Source: Cannabis sativa | Lineage: Eukaryota > Streptophyta > Magnoliopsida > Rosales > Cannabaceae | DNA length: 64,000 nt | Reading direction: 5' to 3' | NCBI RefSeq assembly: GCF_029168945.1 | Contig: NW_026870037.1 | Coordinates: 620,001-684,000 of the forward strand | In this document: in pieces, positions 1 to 12,100 of the stretch | Numbering within the stretch: position 1 is the first letter of the stretch | Layout: every line of letters starts with the position of its first letter | Translations under genes and position numbers: made by a program | The notes under the pieces: model-generated | Told to the model about the DNA's origin: nothing | The model's input: the letters and a program-made list of their open reading frames with translations, nothing else | The model's database searches: none

Positions 1-1486
1 GAATCAGAGATTGGAGTTTCAGACATTACCGGCGGTGGTAGTGCTGTGACCGGCGGCAATTGGGGTTCAGATGAGGGTTCTTCTTTCTAATCGATTCTAG
101 CTAATGTATTTGTGACCGGAGATTGGAGTTCATTTCCATTTTTATAAACTCTGCAACTGTTTTTATAAACTCTTTTTTTTTGTACATTCAACTTCATCAA
201 GTTGTACATTCAAGAAAAGATCATCTCCCATGGCTTTTTTTTCTTCCCCTGATCTTTACCACTTCTTCTTTTTTGCTTTTAGGAACAGTAGTAGTAGTTG
301 CTAGAGAGTTTGAGAGATTTAAGCTGTAGAGGTTTTCGTACTATACTCGTATTAATATATATAGTAGTTAATTAATCTCTTACTATAGTTTAATTAGTAC
401 TTATTAGTAAGTTTGTGCTAGAAAAATTATTGTATTATCAAGAGTTTCTCATGATGAAAGCCATCTTAATTTCTGTGTTTTTCTATGTTTTTTTTTTCTC
501 TTCTCCATTAACATATTCACAAGAGTATGTATGTATATGCTATATATATAATATCTGAATTTATTTATGTATAAATATTTATGTAATGTGTTAAAATTAA
601 AATCCATGCAGTAAGATCAATATTGACTTTATTTTGAATTTGTATGAACTATAGCTCATCATTTGCAAATGGCATATCTTTTTAGTTCAAATTTTCTTTG
701 ATATAAACTCTTTTTTCTTCTTTTAAGTTTATTTCTAATTTTAGTGTTGAAATTGTTTTTACAGTGATATTATCTCAATTGGGTTATCCAAGCTTATCAG
801 GTACAATAGTCTTCCACTTCTAATTTTACTTGTTTGACTTTGAATTCAATGATAAGTTTATGTGTATGTACTGTTATTGTTTGCCTTCAGTTCCTCTTCT
901 AATTTTTTTATGTCATGTTTTTACTTTATTGTTTGCTTTTAGTTCCTGAATAGTTTCTGCTTGTGTGAGTCCAGTGTAGCTTTTGATCACTGTCAGTCTT
1001 TATATGTCATAGATAGTTTGTTTTCATATGGTTGCTTTGCCAGACACTAACTGCAGCTTTATTTTTCTCTCATAAGACCTTGAGGATCATAATTATTAAT
1101 TTTGTATTTCAACAATACTAATTAACATCACATACAGGGTATGTCAAGAAATATATCCTATTTACTTCTTCTCCCTTAGCTACCTTTTCTCTTCTCTTTA
1201 GAGCCAAATACACTTTATGCTTTGATTATGAATTCGTGTGGGTATTTGATTCTACTATCATTAATATTATATTAAATTCTATTTGATCATTCCTATTTTG
1301 GAAACATGTCAAAAACCAGTTTTTACAGATTGATTTGTGTTATTTGTGCGCTCTGTGATTTTTGGTGTGTGGGTGGTTTTAAGGTTAAGGTTGAGGTGTG
1401 TTATTGTTAGTTTGTATGAAACTGATTTTCATGACTGGTTTTGTTGTTTTGTGTCTTATGTTTATTTTGTGTTTTTTATTTATCAG

Positions 1487-2405
1487 ATGGAGAGAGAATC
1501 AGATGATAAAGTACCATCTAATGTTCAAAAGGTTGAGCCTTCTAAGAAGGCTAAAGGTCGACTGAAAAAAGATTCACGGAAAGGCAAAGTATGTTTTATG
1601 TTTTGTATTGAAACCGGTTTTTATTAATTGTATATGTTTTCTTTTTTGGTTATTCTAAATTGGTTTTAATTTTTTTTTTATTGAAACTGATGTTGTGTTT
1701 TTTTTTTAAGGTTGAACATGTTATGGAACCTTCGAAAGCTCCACCATTAAGAAGATCTCCAAGGAAATCTAAAGTATGTATTAAATTTCACTGAACCCGG
1801 TTTCGAATTTATTTTATGTTTCATTGCGGTTTGGTATTTATTTAATTATGTTATATAATACTGGTTTTTTTTGGTTTGTTTGTGTTTCTTTTTTATCTGT
1901 TCTGTTTTGTTTTGTTTATGTTTATTTTGTTTATTTTTTCAGGATGATATTGAATTGCCTAAAGCCGATGTTGTTTCTCAGAAACACGGTTGTAAAAAAG
2001 TGAGTAAGAAGGATACGAATGTCCTTCCATCTGCGAGTGATGATGATTTTGAAACCGAAAAAATTGTCGCAAAACCTGTTTCAACTAAGAAAAGAAAAGT
2101 TGTTTCTGATGACGCTAGTGCGTCAAAGAAAAGAAAATCAAAGAATGTTGGGGAACATTCTAACTTGGTATGTCTTTATTTTTTCTTATATCTTTTTTTG
2201 TTGTTTTGTTTAATTTAATAGTTTTGATTTTTTTCATTTTGGTTTAACTGTATTTTGTTTTATGTTTATTTAGGATAAAGTTTGTGAGCCTAGGGTTGCT
2301 GATGATTCGAAGGTTGTTAATGTTGCCAAGAAAGGCAAGAAGAAACCAGTTTCAAAATCGCTCGGCAAGAAGAAGAGCGAGGCTCCTTCCGTTGATATTC
2401 CTTTG
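1487..2405 (+). CDS. Lys-rich nuclear-type protein, four visible exons, carried by the MULE
   Basis: I do not recognise this gene. Four consecutive exons can be read: 1487-1588, 1711-1773, 1943-2167 and 2274-2405 (34, 21, 75 and 44 codons). Each is bounded by AG and GT, every intron is phase 0, and the frame stays open throughout. The product is very rich in Lys, Ser and Val, with basic clusters such as KKRKVV and KKRKSK that look like nuclear localisation signals and acidic patches such as SDDDFETEK. The first visible ATG follows directly on an acceptor-like TATCAG, so earlier exons may exist to the left. No further exon is obvious after 2405, where the sequence turns into a repeat-filled intron. 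It may be an accessory gene of a MULE, or the tail of a captured host gene. Splicing is inferred from sequence only. Confidence 0.45.
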
Positions 2406-2964
2406 GTAATTTTTCTTTTTTGTAAGAAACCGGTTTTTCATTTTGTAATTGTGCATGTTTCAGGTTTTCTATTTACATTTTTTTTTTTTTTGTTATAGGT
2501 TTGTTGTTTATGGTTTTACTATAGTTGTTTATCATTTTGTTGAAACTAGTTTCTGTATTGAATGTCTTTTTATATTATTTTACACAGTTTTTTGAAACAG
2601 GTTTCTGTTTTGAAAAACGTTTTTTTTTTGTTGGCACTGGTTTATTGGTGGGGTTTAGGTGTATGTTTCTGTGTTTTATTCTAAGAAACCAGTTTCTTGA
2701 TTTATGTTGTTCTTGGTTTTTTTTTTTATATTTTTTCATCATCTTGTTTAATGTAGTTTTCTGTGTTGGATGTGTTATGTCATGATTTTTGACTTTTAGT
2801 GAAAACAGGTTTCTGTAGGAACCGGTTTATGGTCTTTGTTTCTGTCCATGTTTCTGTGTTATTTTCTGTAGGAAACCAGTTTCTATATTTATGTGTATGT
2901 TTCTGTGTTTTATTCTAAGAAACCAGTTTCTTGATTTATGTTGTTCTTGGTTTTTTGCATGCAC

Positions 2965-3099
2965 GGGCTTTACTAATTCCAACAAACTTTTTAGATCACA
3001 GTTTGTTGGTATTAGTAGTCCAGTCATTATGTAGTCTTCATACTTTTTATCCTCTTTCCATTGCCCTCCATATTTGATCACACACATTATTGAGTCCAT
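2965..3099 (-). pseudogene. First-exon remnant of a MULE transposase (mudrA-like), N-terminal domain
   Basis: The minus strand reads from an ATG at 3099 into a 45-codon exon ending at a possible GT donor at 2964/2963. It contains CVIKYGGQW and LLELV, which resemble the small PB1-like N-terminal domain of MuDR-family transposases (typically a VKYGG-W core followed by a short acidic/aromatic linker). The catalytic DDE region and zinc finger are absent from the window. It is convergent with the Lys-rich exons and embedded in repeats; a stretch of about 60 bp including AAGAAACCAGTTTCTTG lies just beyond its 3' side (near 2892-2955) and recurs near 2660-2720. The family call rests on a short motif match. 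Confidence 0.4.
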
Positions 3100-3195
3100 A
3101 CCTGTACACAGTATTTTAAATATTGTTAGTTAAAAATTACAATGTATTAAGAAACTGGTTTTCTTATTTTTTTTGTTTTGTTTTTATTTGTTTTA

Positions 3196-3640
3196 AAATT
3201 ATATGTGTTTGTTTCCCTATATATTTCAGAAACCGGTTTCCAACATTACTTTATATTTTGTTTATGTTTAACTGATAATATTATTTTAAGAACTTTTAGT
3301 TAAAATATATATTGTTTTTAGAAACAGGTTTTTTTTTGTTTTAAAATTATAATGTGTTTGTTTCACTGTATATTTCAAAAATCGGTTTCCAACATGACTG
3401 TATATTTGTTTATTTTAACAGGTAATATCATTTTTGAAAACTGTTTGTTACAATTTATAATGTATTTAGAAACCGGTTTTTGTTTTTTTTGTTTTAAAAT
3501 TATATGTGTTTGTTTCCCTATATATTTCAGAAACCGGTTTCCAACATTACTTTATATTTTGTTTATGTTTAACAGATAATATCATTTTAAGAACTTTTAG
3601 TTAAAATATATATTGTTTTTAGAAACCGGTTTTATATTCA
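3196..3640 (+). repeat. Tandem repeat, three units of about 150 bp
   Basis: Three head-to-tail units start near 3198, 3345 and 3496. Each reads AT-TATATGTGTTTGTTTC, then TATATTTCAGAAACCGGTTTCC, then AACTTTTAGTTAAAATATA-type sequence, then a second AGAAACCGG. Units 1 and 3 are nearly identical and unit 2 is more diverged. A partial fourth copy can be seen just upstream (about 3131-3195). Each unit carries two of the GAAACCGGTTTC-type palindromes, so array expansion also multiplied that motif. Confidence 0.65.
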
Positions 3641-4534
3641 TAATTTTCAGTAATCTTTTCATTTTTGATCGTGGACGTCTAAACCTGAATTTTTCATATT
3701 GTTTAATTTTCCTTTTTTTTTTTTGTTTGTGAAACTTCATAGTCTAAATCTAGATTAAGTATGGACATTTCATTATGAAGCAATGCAAGATCATATAGTT
3801 TTGGTATGAAATTTACTTCAATCTAGTTTTTTTTTGTTCTTTTAAGTTTAAATTGGAATTGTACATAATCGGTGTAATTTTCTTTTGCAGTATATATATC
3901 CCTATAATATTCATAGCAGAATTTATATAAGTGTACCTGTACTTTATTTTGATCGTTGTTGACAGGGACGATCGGTGTTGGCTTGATTTTGTTGATTGAA
4001 TTTTATGTGTGCAGGTTGATCGATGCTCTGCTCTGAGTTTAAGAATGCGTTTTCTGGTTTAAGGTGAGAGCTTCATTGCTTATCAGGTGCGATGTTGCAG
4101 GTTGCTTCTGTGTGTTTGGCCATGGCCATGGCTGTTTTTCAGATCAGTTTTGTTTGAATCAGAGAATAAATTTGGACAGGGAGAAGTGATGAATTGAATC
4201 GGAGAAGATGATGAAGTGAAGAGAGAATCGCAGTAGAGAGAGAAGAGAGAATCTCAGTATCGCAGTAAAGAGAGAAGAGAGACTCGCAGTAGAGAGAGAA
4301 AGAATCGCAGGAGAGAGAAAATTGTGTACAGATTTTGTTTATATATGGTTAAAAATAGTAAATTTTATTCATTTAAAATTAGTTTCTGTTTTTAACTTAT
4401 TATATGGTTTTTTTAAAAAAAAAACCATATTTGTAGTTTGCTTCCTTAGTTAATGCCATATTTTGTGGCATTTAGTTTTGTTGCCATATTTATCATAAGA
4501 TGACTCATTTTTCCCATATTTTTGAAAATATCCC

Positions 4535-6151
4535 ATTTCTTTAATTATTATCAAATATTTTAATATATTAATAGGTTAATTTCACAAATGCACAAAAAAA
4601 AAAAAAAATAACAAAAATACGGTTTCACGGAATTTTTTAAATATTTTTTACAATTTTTTTGATTTTATTTACATAAAATAAGGTCTTTTTATGTTGAAAT
4701 TTTGTTCATTTGTTGTTAATTTTTTGTTATATGTATGCTATTTTTTATTGTTTTTTTGTTGTTATTTTGATGTTACTTTTATGTTACTTTCTGGTTGATT
4801 TTATGTTATTTTCGTGTTATTTTTTAGAAAACCGTAAAAATGTAAAAAAACATTCTTTGAACGTAAAAATATAAATATTTTACAAAAAATTGTGTCTTAT
4901 GTAATTATTCCTATATTAATCACGTTTGGTAGTATTCTTATTTTTTTAATTGTTAATCACAAACTTTAAGTATAATTTTATTTCAGAAAAATAAAAATGC
5001 GTTCTGTAACCACTTTTATTTTTCAATTTTAAAAATAGAAAATAAAAGTGTGTGCTGTAAAGTTTATTTTCATTTTTATTTTTATTTTTTAATTTTATTT
5101 ACGTCGGGTCTAAGTCCGGGGTCGAATTTGGATTAAGGTCAGAGGATGGGTTCAGCGCCAGAGCCCTGGGAGGATTTGGGTTCGAGTCTGATCGAAGTCC
5201 AAAATATTAATTAAGAAAAAAAAAAAACTGTTTAAAAAAATATTGAAAGTAATTTTTTTTATTTTTAAAATTTTAATTCTCAATTAAAAAATTAAAAAGT
5301 AAAAATAATTTTATAGAATATGTTTTTAAAAAATATTTTTCATTTTTCTAATTTTAAAATGAGAAAACTAATTAAAAAAGTATAATTATATCAGTTTTTT
5401 CAATCTCTCTTTCCTAATACATGCAATAGTTTCGAAAAAGAAAAAGGAATAACAAATATATGTCAATTTCCCCCGTTGAACAACAGAGAGATAATTAGCT
5501 ACCCATCTAATTTAGTTAGCTTAACCAAGATAATTAACTATTTTCATGGACGCATGTTCACATAACATAAAATGTTAAGTTCAAAAGTAAAATTTGTTAC
5601 AATATAATTATCAAGAAAATTAGACACAATCAACAATGGTAGTCAATTGGGTAAATAGTCCTAGCAATATTGTATTTAATTCTATTAATCTTGATGTTTC
5701 ATACAAACAACATCGTTTAAAGTAAAAACAACAATTTCTATTTTCATAAAAAAAATGTTAAAAAATTGTCCACCCGTACGTATTTTTATCTTTTCAGATA
5801 TTTATAAAAAAAAAATCCTAAAAATTAATAAACTCAAAGTAAGAACTAATAATAACATAAGATGGCTAGATAAATTAGCATTTCATTTCACAAAAAGCCT
5901 ACAAAGACAAACCATCCTCCCGACTCTCACTCATACACTCTCACTCATTACATTCTAATGGAAAAGGTCACAACAAGATAAATAAAGCTCTACTCTACTC
6001 TACCTAAAACCCTTCAAAAGCATATTACAAACTTAATTTCTCACCTAGACTCTAGAGTATAGTAATAATTAACTATACTATAACTCATTACACACATATA
6101 ACACATCACTTCCCTTTTTTCACAATAAAGGGAATTAATAATTAATCACTT
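4535..6151. other. AT-rich intergenic sequence, 3' flank of ascorbate oxidase A
   Basis: No gene seen. The stretch is extremely AT-rich with long A and T runs, and is probably made of decayed MITE-like sequence: related AAAAATAAAAATG and poly-T segments occur in both orientations around 4980-5380. A short GC-richer island (5100-5215) contains GGGTTCGAGTC, which looks like a polymerase III B box, but no matching A box was found. The 3' untranslated region and poly(A) site of the oxidase must lie in the last few hundred bases on the minus strand, and I could not fix them. Confidence 0.5.
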
Positions 6152-9100
6152 TTAATGATACTTGCCATCTTTGGTCATCATTCTCCCAGTGGCACCACAA
6201 GCAAGAGCCTCACTAGGTATGCCCCTAACAAAACGACCTTCAATATCAAAAATCACTCCCATACCCATATGCAAATGAGGCTCAATATGGCAATGGAAAG
6301 CCCAAACTCCACGATTGTCCGCCACAAATCGAAGGGCAGTCCATCCGTAAGGGAAAATCACAGCCGTGTTTCTTAAAGGCGGGTTCTTTAGGTTAAGCTT
6401 TTTCTCATCATTCTTTGAAAACTTACCTTCTCCGTAACCCAAAACCCAAAAGTCATGGCCGTGCAAGTGCCACGGGTGAATTTCGCTAACATTGGCTTTT
6501 ATAGCATTCGTGTTTTGGAGTATAACATCCACCGTTGATTTGAACTTGAGCCTGTAGACCCCACTGCTAGTTGTTGTGTTGGTGTTGACAGGTGGCTTCA
6601 TGATGTCATAATTGGCCGGGTAGCTTTCTGGTGGGCTCCTCTGATCAAAGGTATGGTTCAGTAAAAATTTGACTGAGCCCAAATATGGGGTGGCTGGTAG
6701 TACTAAAGAGACATTGTTTATGGCCCACTTCGTGTGACCGTTGATCATGTTTTGTGTGTTGAGGAGGATCATCCTACGGTTGTAAAATCTTGGAGGTTTT
6801 GGGGATCCCATTCGGGCCAACACGCTTTTTGAAAAGGTTTTACTGTGGTTATAATCATCCCATCTTGGTGTTACTGGTGGAGGTGAAACGGGGAGTTTTG
6901 ATGCTGAATTTGGGAGGTAATTTAAGAGGGTTAGACCTTGTGGGGTCTTTGGTTCTCTCCCTCTAACTCCAACTGAGACCCAGTAATTGTTTTTAGGGTT
7001 TTGATTTGTGGTTATTAGGACTGAGTAACTTTCCCCTGAATAAATGTCCAAATCATCCACTAAGAATGGTTGCACGTAGTTTCCATCTGCTTCCACTACC
7101 AACATTTTGTGATTCTGAAAAAGTATATATAAAAAAATGAAATAATTATTTCGTGTATATACTATAAATAATAAGACATCACTAGCTACAATATTGCCCA
7201 GCCATTTCAATTGGGAAATTTGATTTTCTATGCTTAGAAAATCAAAAAATTTGATTTTTAAACCAATAATTAAAACCCTAAAAAAACTATACCTTTTTTT
7301 TCATAGCATTATTATTAATTAGCTCTATATTTACGTGGATATCACTACTATATAAAGTTCATTTTTTAATATACATGAGGTGCATAACTATATAAGGAAG
7401 AATAATAATCAATACCTATCTCACACAAAAGTCATGGGTATATATATAAGGAAACATGTCCTCTTATAATTGTTAGACTAATAAATTCAATAATTATATT
7501 TTGTTTTTATATATATTAATTCAAAATATAATCGATAAGACAACTCACTAAAAGTTGATGAGCATGTGAAACGAACCAAATGAATAGTACTAGAGCGTGC
7601 AGTACGTGCTTGGAAGAATGCATAGTGTATGGACCCCATGAAGTACTATGAAACTTTAATGAAAGCAGAAAAAAAAAAAAGGCATAAACTTATCCCATTA
7701 TTATTGTTTTTTTCTAAAATAAAGAATATCTCTCATTAATAATGCACTGTAATTTTGTAAGTATTCCCTAGTCTCTTTCAAATGACAATTACGTATATTA
7801 ATATTTTCAAAAAATTTCCTCATTTATCTTGACCTATGTTCCCTCTCTTATAATAATGTGGTTAAAGTACTATTATTATATATAGTTCTTAAGCTAAATA
7901 TAATGAAAACAACTTTATAACATCTAAATCATGAGTTAAACTTATACATTATATAGTATTAAAAAAAATAAGAAAGTTGTTATTAATAAAATACGTAGAG
8001 CGTGAGGGAAGGTAATTAGTTTTAATCTTTCTATATATCTTGAGCGAAATTTTAAATAAATATATGATATAAGAAATGAAAAATAAAATGTTTGCATTAC
8101 ATTTTTGCTTGAAAACAAAGTGTTTGTCCTCAAATAACTTTGTCAACCTTATAGACCTTTTCTAACGTAAGAACTGGAAAACATAATGCAAAACAAAAAA
8201 GTTTGGTCTGACATAGCCAACCTAATGTTTCCAGATCTGATTTCGAGAAAAAATCAAAAATATATACAAGACAAGATATTGTTATATATCCTCATATTTT
8301 ACAAAAATATATATATATACAATATTTATTTATAAAATATATATGTGTGGTGTACGTGTGAAAAAATCACATAGGAATCAGACTGATTCGCCTCATGACA
8401 CTAGTGATGATATATATATATAATAGCGACTTGATGATATAACATTGATATTATAATATTATTCCAGCAATAATAGAAGCATTATATATATTTTTTCAAA
8501 TCGAAAATGAGAAAATATAGTAAATAAGTAAGAAATTAATTACCCCAATTGCCAAGTTGAGGGAAGCTAGTGCAGTGGTACTAGCGATTCTTAGCCTGTA
8601 TGTCTTTTTTGGTTGCACGTTCATAATCATGGGTGCGCACTTTTCTCCACCCCTTAACTTGCACTGCTTAGAGGAGGAGTTGCTATATTGCGCTGCCAAT
8701 GAGCAGTTATATTGTCCTCTACCATTCAGTAACAAGCTCTGTAAAAGTGAACCAAACATATCCAAATAAGATTGAATCGTCTTTTAATAAATTATGGAAA
8801 AAAAGAAAAAGAAAAAGAAAAAACGACTGTATATGAAAGAATCATATCTAAATCTCTTCAATTTTCACATTCACGTGACAAGTTGAAATGTCATATAATT
8901 TTTATTTTTTTTTTTAACTTTTTTACCGGTAAAATGTTGAATATTTAACTAAATAATATTATATATATATTTTGATCGTCCAAATTTAAAATATTTGTTA
9001 GAGAATAGAGATGTGGCTTCTATTTTTCTTTTTTGCTTTCAAATAGAATAATTATGTATGCAAGTGTTTTATTTATTTTTTATTTTTTGTGATGATCATG

Positions 9101-12100
9101 GGTTGAGATGGTCAAAAAGATATATGGTTGATGGTTCCAACCCTTACCTAACAAATCTTATTAGTTTACGACTTAAAATTAAAATGAAGAAACTCACTAT
9201 ATTTTTTTTGAATGGGAATGGATGATATTATTAAATTAAATCCGCAATCACAATCGATTTGAGAGTACTAGGAAGAGTACTCTCTGAAAAACTACGATCA
9301 GACCAATAACAAGAGCCACGAGCCAAACAATGGGCAGCCTTGTTAGCAGATCGCTTAACATGAGAAATAGTTACATTAAATAAAGAAGACAATAAAACTT
9401 TGCAGTCTTTTACAACAATTCCAAACATTGAAGGCATATCAATTTGACTTTGCAAAGCTTGAACGGCAGTAAGGCAGTCCGTTTCGATCACCACATTCGA
9501 CAGATGTGAGTCTTTTATCCAACTCAAGGCTTCTTTTATGCTAATTATTTCAGCGAAAGGAGCGTTAGAGAAGCCATACGAGTAGGTAGAAGAAGCCAAT
9601 ATAACCGTCCCACTAGAGTCTCGAGCTATGAAACCTGTGCCAAAAGAGTTGGTAGCATCAAATGTAGCTCCATCAACATTGATTTTGGTCATTCCTTCAG
9701 CTGGTTTGGACCATGAGTTGCAGCTGCTGGTGCAATTAGAGTTTAGGAAAATTGGCTCAAACCGAAGACTTTGTGCTGAAAGCCATTGTCCAAGTGATTG
9801 ATGAGCGATAGAGACTACATCACGAGAACTAACACGATTATTCCAAATGAGGTTGTTGCGAGCTTTCCATATAGACCAACTTACCATTAGGATTTCTGCT
9901 ATATAGTCTCCATCATGCCGAGACCATTTTTCAGCAAACCAGTCGAAAAAACTGGTGCTAATTGAAGCTGAGAGAGACACGGCAGACCTGTTCCAGCAAG
10001 AGACTGAGAATGGACACTCGATGAACAAGTGGTAGGTGGTTTCTGAGGCATCATTGCAGAAAACACAAGCAGATGTTACAGGTACATGTTTAATCCGAAG
10101 TTGATCTCGAGTGGCAAGGCAATCGGTTAAAGCTCTCCACGCGAAATGAAGAACTTTTGGTGGCACTTTGATCTTCCAAAACTTTTTCCAGAAGTTAGAG
10201 CCTTCATCAGATGCCCAGTGGCCTTTTGTCTCTTGAATATGCCTGTAAGCGCTCTTGACAGAGTAAAAACCAGCAGTCTCTTTGCACCAGTACCAAACAT
10301 CATCGACAACTTGGTTGCTAAGAGGAATTCCAAGAATTAGTTGAGCTTCACTTGGAATGAAAAGGTCTGTGATGATGTCAGGATCCCATTCCCTTTGATC
10401 AATTTTCATTAGCTGACTGACCTTGCAACTAACAAGGCTCGGATGGGAGGAGGTGATGCACGGCTGAGAATCAGATGGAAGCCAAGGAGTATGCAGGACA
10501 TTTGTGGAAGTACCCGGGCCTATTCTGATTCTTGCACCCATTTTAACAATGTCTTGAGACTCAAAAATACTCTTCCAAATGAAACTTGGGTTACTCCCGA
10601 GAGTAGCTGTGAGAAAGTTACCATGAGGGTAATATCGTGCTTTATAGACTCTACTCACAAGTGATTGGTTATGAACAAGAAGGCGCCAACCTTGTTTTCC
10701 AAGTAATGACAAGTTATAATCATGAAGATTACGAAAACCCATGCCGCCAACATCCTTCTGTTTTGTCAAGCGTTTCCAACTCATCCAACTTATACCCCGG
10801 GTGTTTTGATTGGAAGAATTCCACCAATACTTAGACATCATGCTTTCCAAGGAAGAGCAAGTATCTAAAGGTAAAAGAAACACCGACATTGCATAACTAG
10901 GGAGAGCCTGAGCCACAGTTTTGAGTAAAACCTCTCGAGCAGCTTTGGATAAGAATCTTCCTTCCCAGCTTTGTATTCTCTTTTGCATTTTCTCTTTTAG
11001 AAACCCCAATATTGCGTTCTTGTTTCTGCCCATAGTACAAGGAAGACCAAGGTATGTTGAGTTCTCTGGGGCTATCTCCATTTGTAATAAGGAACAGATA
11101 CGATCTTTAACCATTTCAGTAGTGTTCATGCTAAAGAAAATAGAGCTTTTACCAAAGTTAACTTGCTGTCCAGAAGCTGACTCAAAGAGTTGTAACAATC
11201 TCATAACATTCGAAGCTTCTCTCTCAGTTGCTCTACAATAAATGTAACTATCATCTGCAAACAATAAGTGAGATATGATAGGAGCTCCATTAGCTACTTT
11301 ACAACCTCTTAGATGACCGAGTCTTTCAAAGTTGGTAATTAGCGATGACAAGCCCTCAGCACAGATCAAAAAAAGATAGGACGATAGAGGATCTCCCTGA
11401 CGAATGCCTCTATGAGGAATAATTGGGCCAAGGCTTTTACCACTATGTATCACATTGTATTCAACAGAGGTAAGAGTTTGTAGAATTAACTCAACAAAAT
11501 AACTAGCAAACCCCATACGAAGCATCATAGCCCGAATAAAGTCCCACTCAACACGATCATACGCCTTACTCAAATCAAGTTTCAAAGCCATGAATCCTTC
11601 TTTGCCTTTACGTTTACGCTTCAAGTAATGCATAACTTCAAAAGCTATCATAATATTATCAGAAATAAGTCGGCCTGGGACAAAAGCTGACTGATGTTCA
11701 GATATAATATGATGAAGCACAATCTTTAAACGGTTAGCAAGTACCTTAGAGATGACTTTGTAAAGGACATTACAAAGTGAAATGGGACGCAAATCACTCA
11801 TTGTGCAAGGCTGTTTTTTCTTAGGAATAAGCACAATGTTGGTTCGGTTTAACCCAGCAGGCAGAGAACAAGTTGAGAAAAAATCCTTCACTTGGTTGAC
11901 CACATCACTACCAACAATCGACCAATATTTCTGATAAAAACCGGGGGTCATACCATCTGGACCAGGTGACTTGTCCGGATGCATCTGAAACAAGGCCTTT
12001 TTCACTTCTTCGTCAGTAATCGGGGCAAGTAAAGTTTCATTCTCAGCAATGGTAACAGACGGAGCAATACTCATGACAACATCGTTAAAATCAGTAGAGG

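Larger units (their letters stand above)
1300..3640. repeat. Interspersed 12-bp palindrome GAAACCGGTTTC and variants
   Basis: About twenty copies or one- to two-base variants are scattered through the introns and non-coding parts, for example near 1609, 2427, 2541, 2594, 2688, 2871, 2918, 3149, 3229, 3321, 3470, 3530 and 3622. Perfect palindromes occur at 3229-3240 and about 3530-3541. The copies are spaced irregularly and mostly lie outside exons. Repeated short palindromes inside a transposon often bind its transposase or a host factor, but that role is inference here. Confidence 0.6.
1..4534. mobile_element. Right-hand part of a large Mutator-like element (MULE)
   Basis: The window opens inside this element. 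Its right end is taken as about 4534: read from the minus strand the terminus starts GGGATATTTTCAAAAATATG and runs into AT-rich terminal sequence holding several copies of an ATATGGCA-type motif, which resembles long MULE terminal inverted repeats. The matching left end lies outside the window, so the TIR pair and target duplication cannot be checked. The interior holds Lys-rich exons on + (1487-2405), a likely MULE transposase first exon on - (2965-3099), T-rich introns with about 20 copies of a GAAACCGGTTTC-like palindrome, a three-unit tandem repeat (3196-3640) and a purine-rich GAGAGA/AATCGCAG stretch (4190-4320). The MULE assignment is inference from the end sequence and the transposase-like exon. 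Confidence 0.5.

Noticed and set aside
123..329. Short ORF near the left edge
   Set aside because: Hydrophobic, T-rich chance frame with no start context or homology that I recognise.
3196..3640. CRISPR-like array suggested by regularly repeated motifs
   Set aside because: Units are whole tandem duplications without unique spacers, inside a plant transposon.
5100..5215. Possible second SINE because of GGGTTCGAGTC
   Set aside because: No A box at the right distance, no A-rich tail and no flanking duplication.
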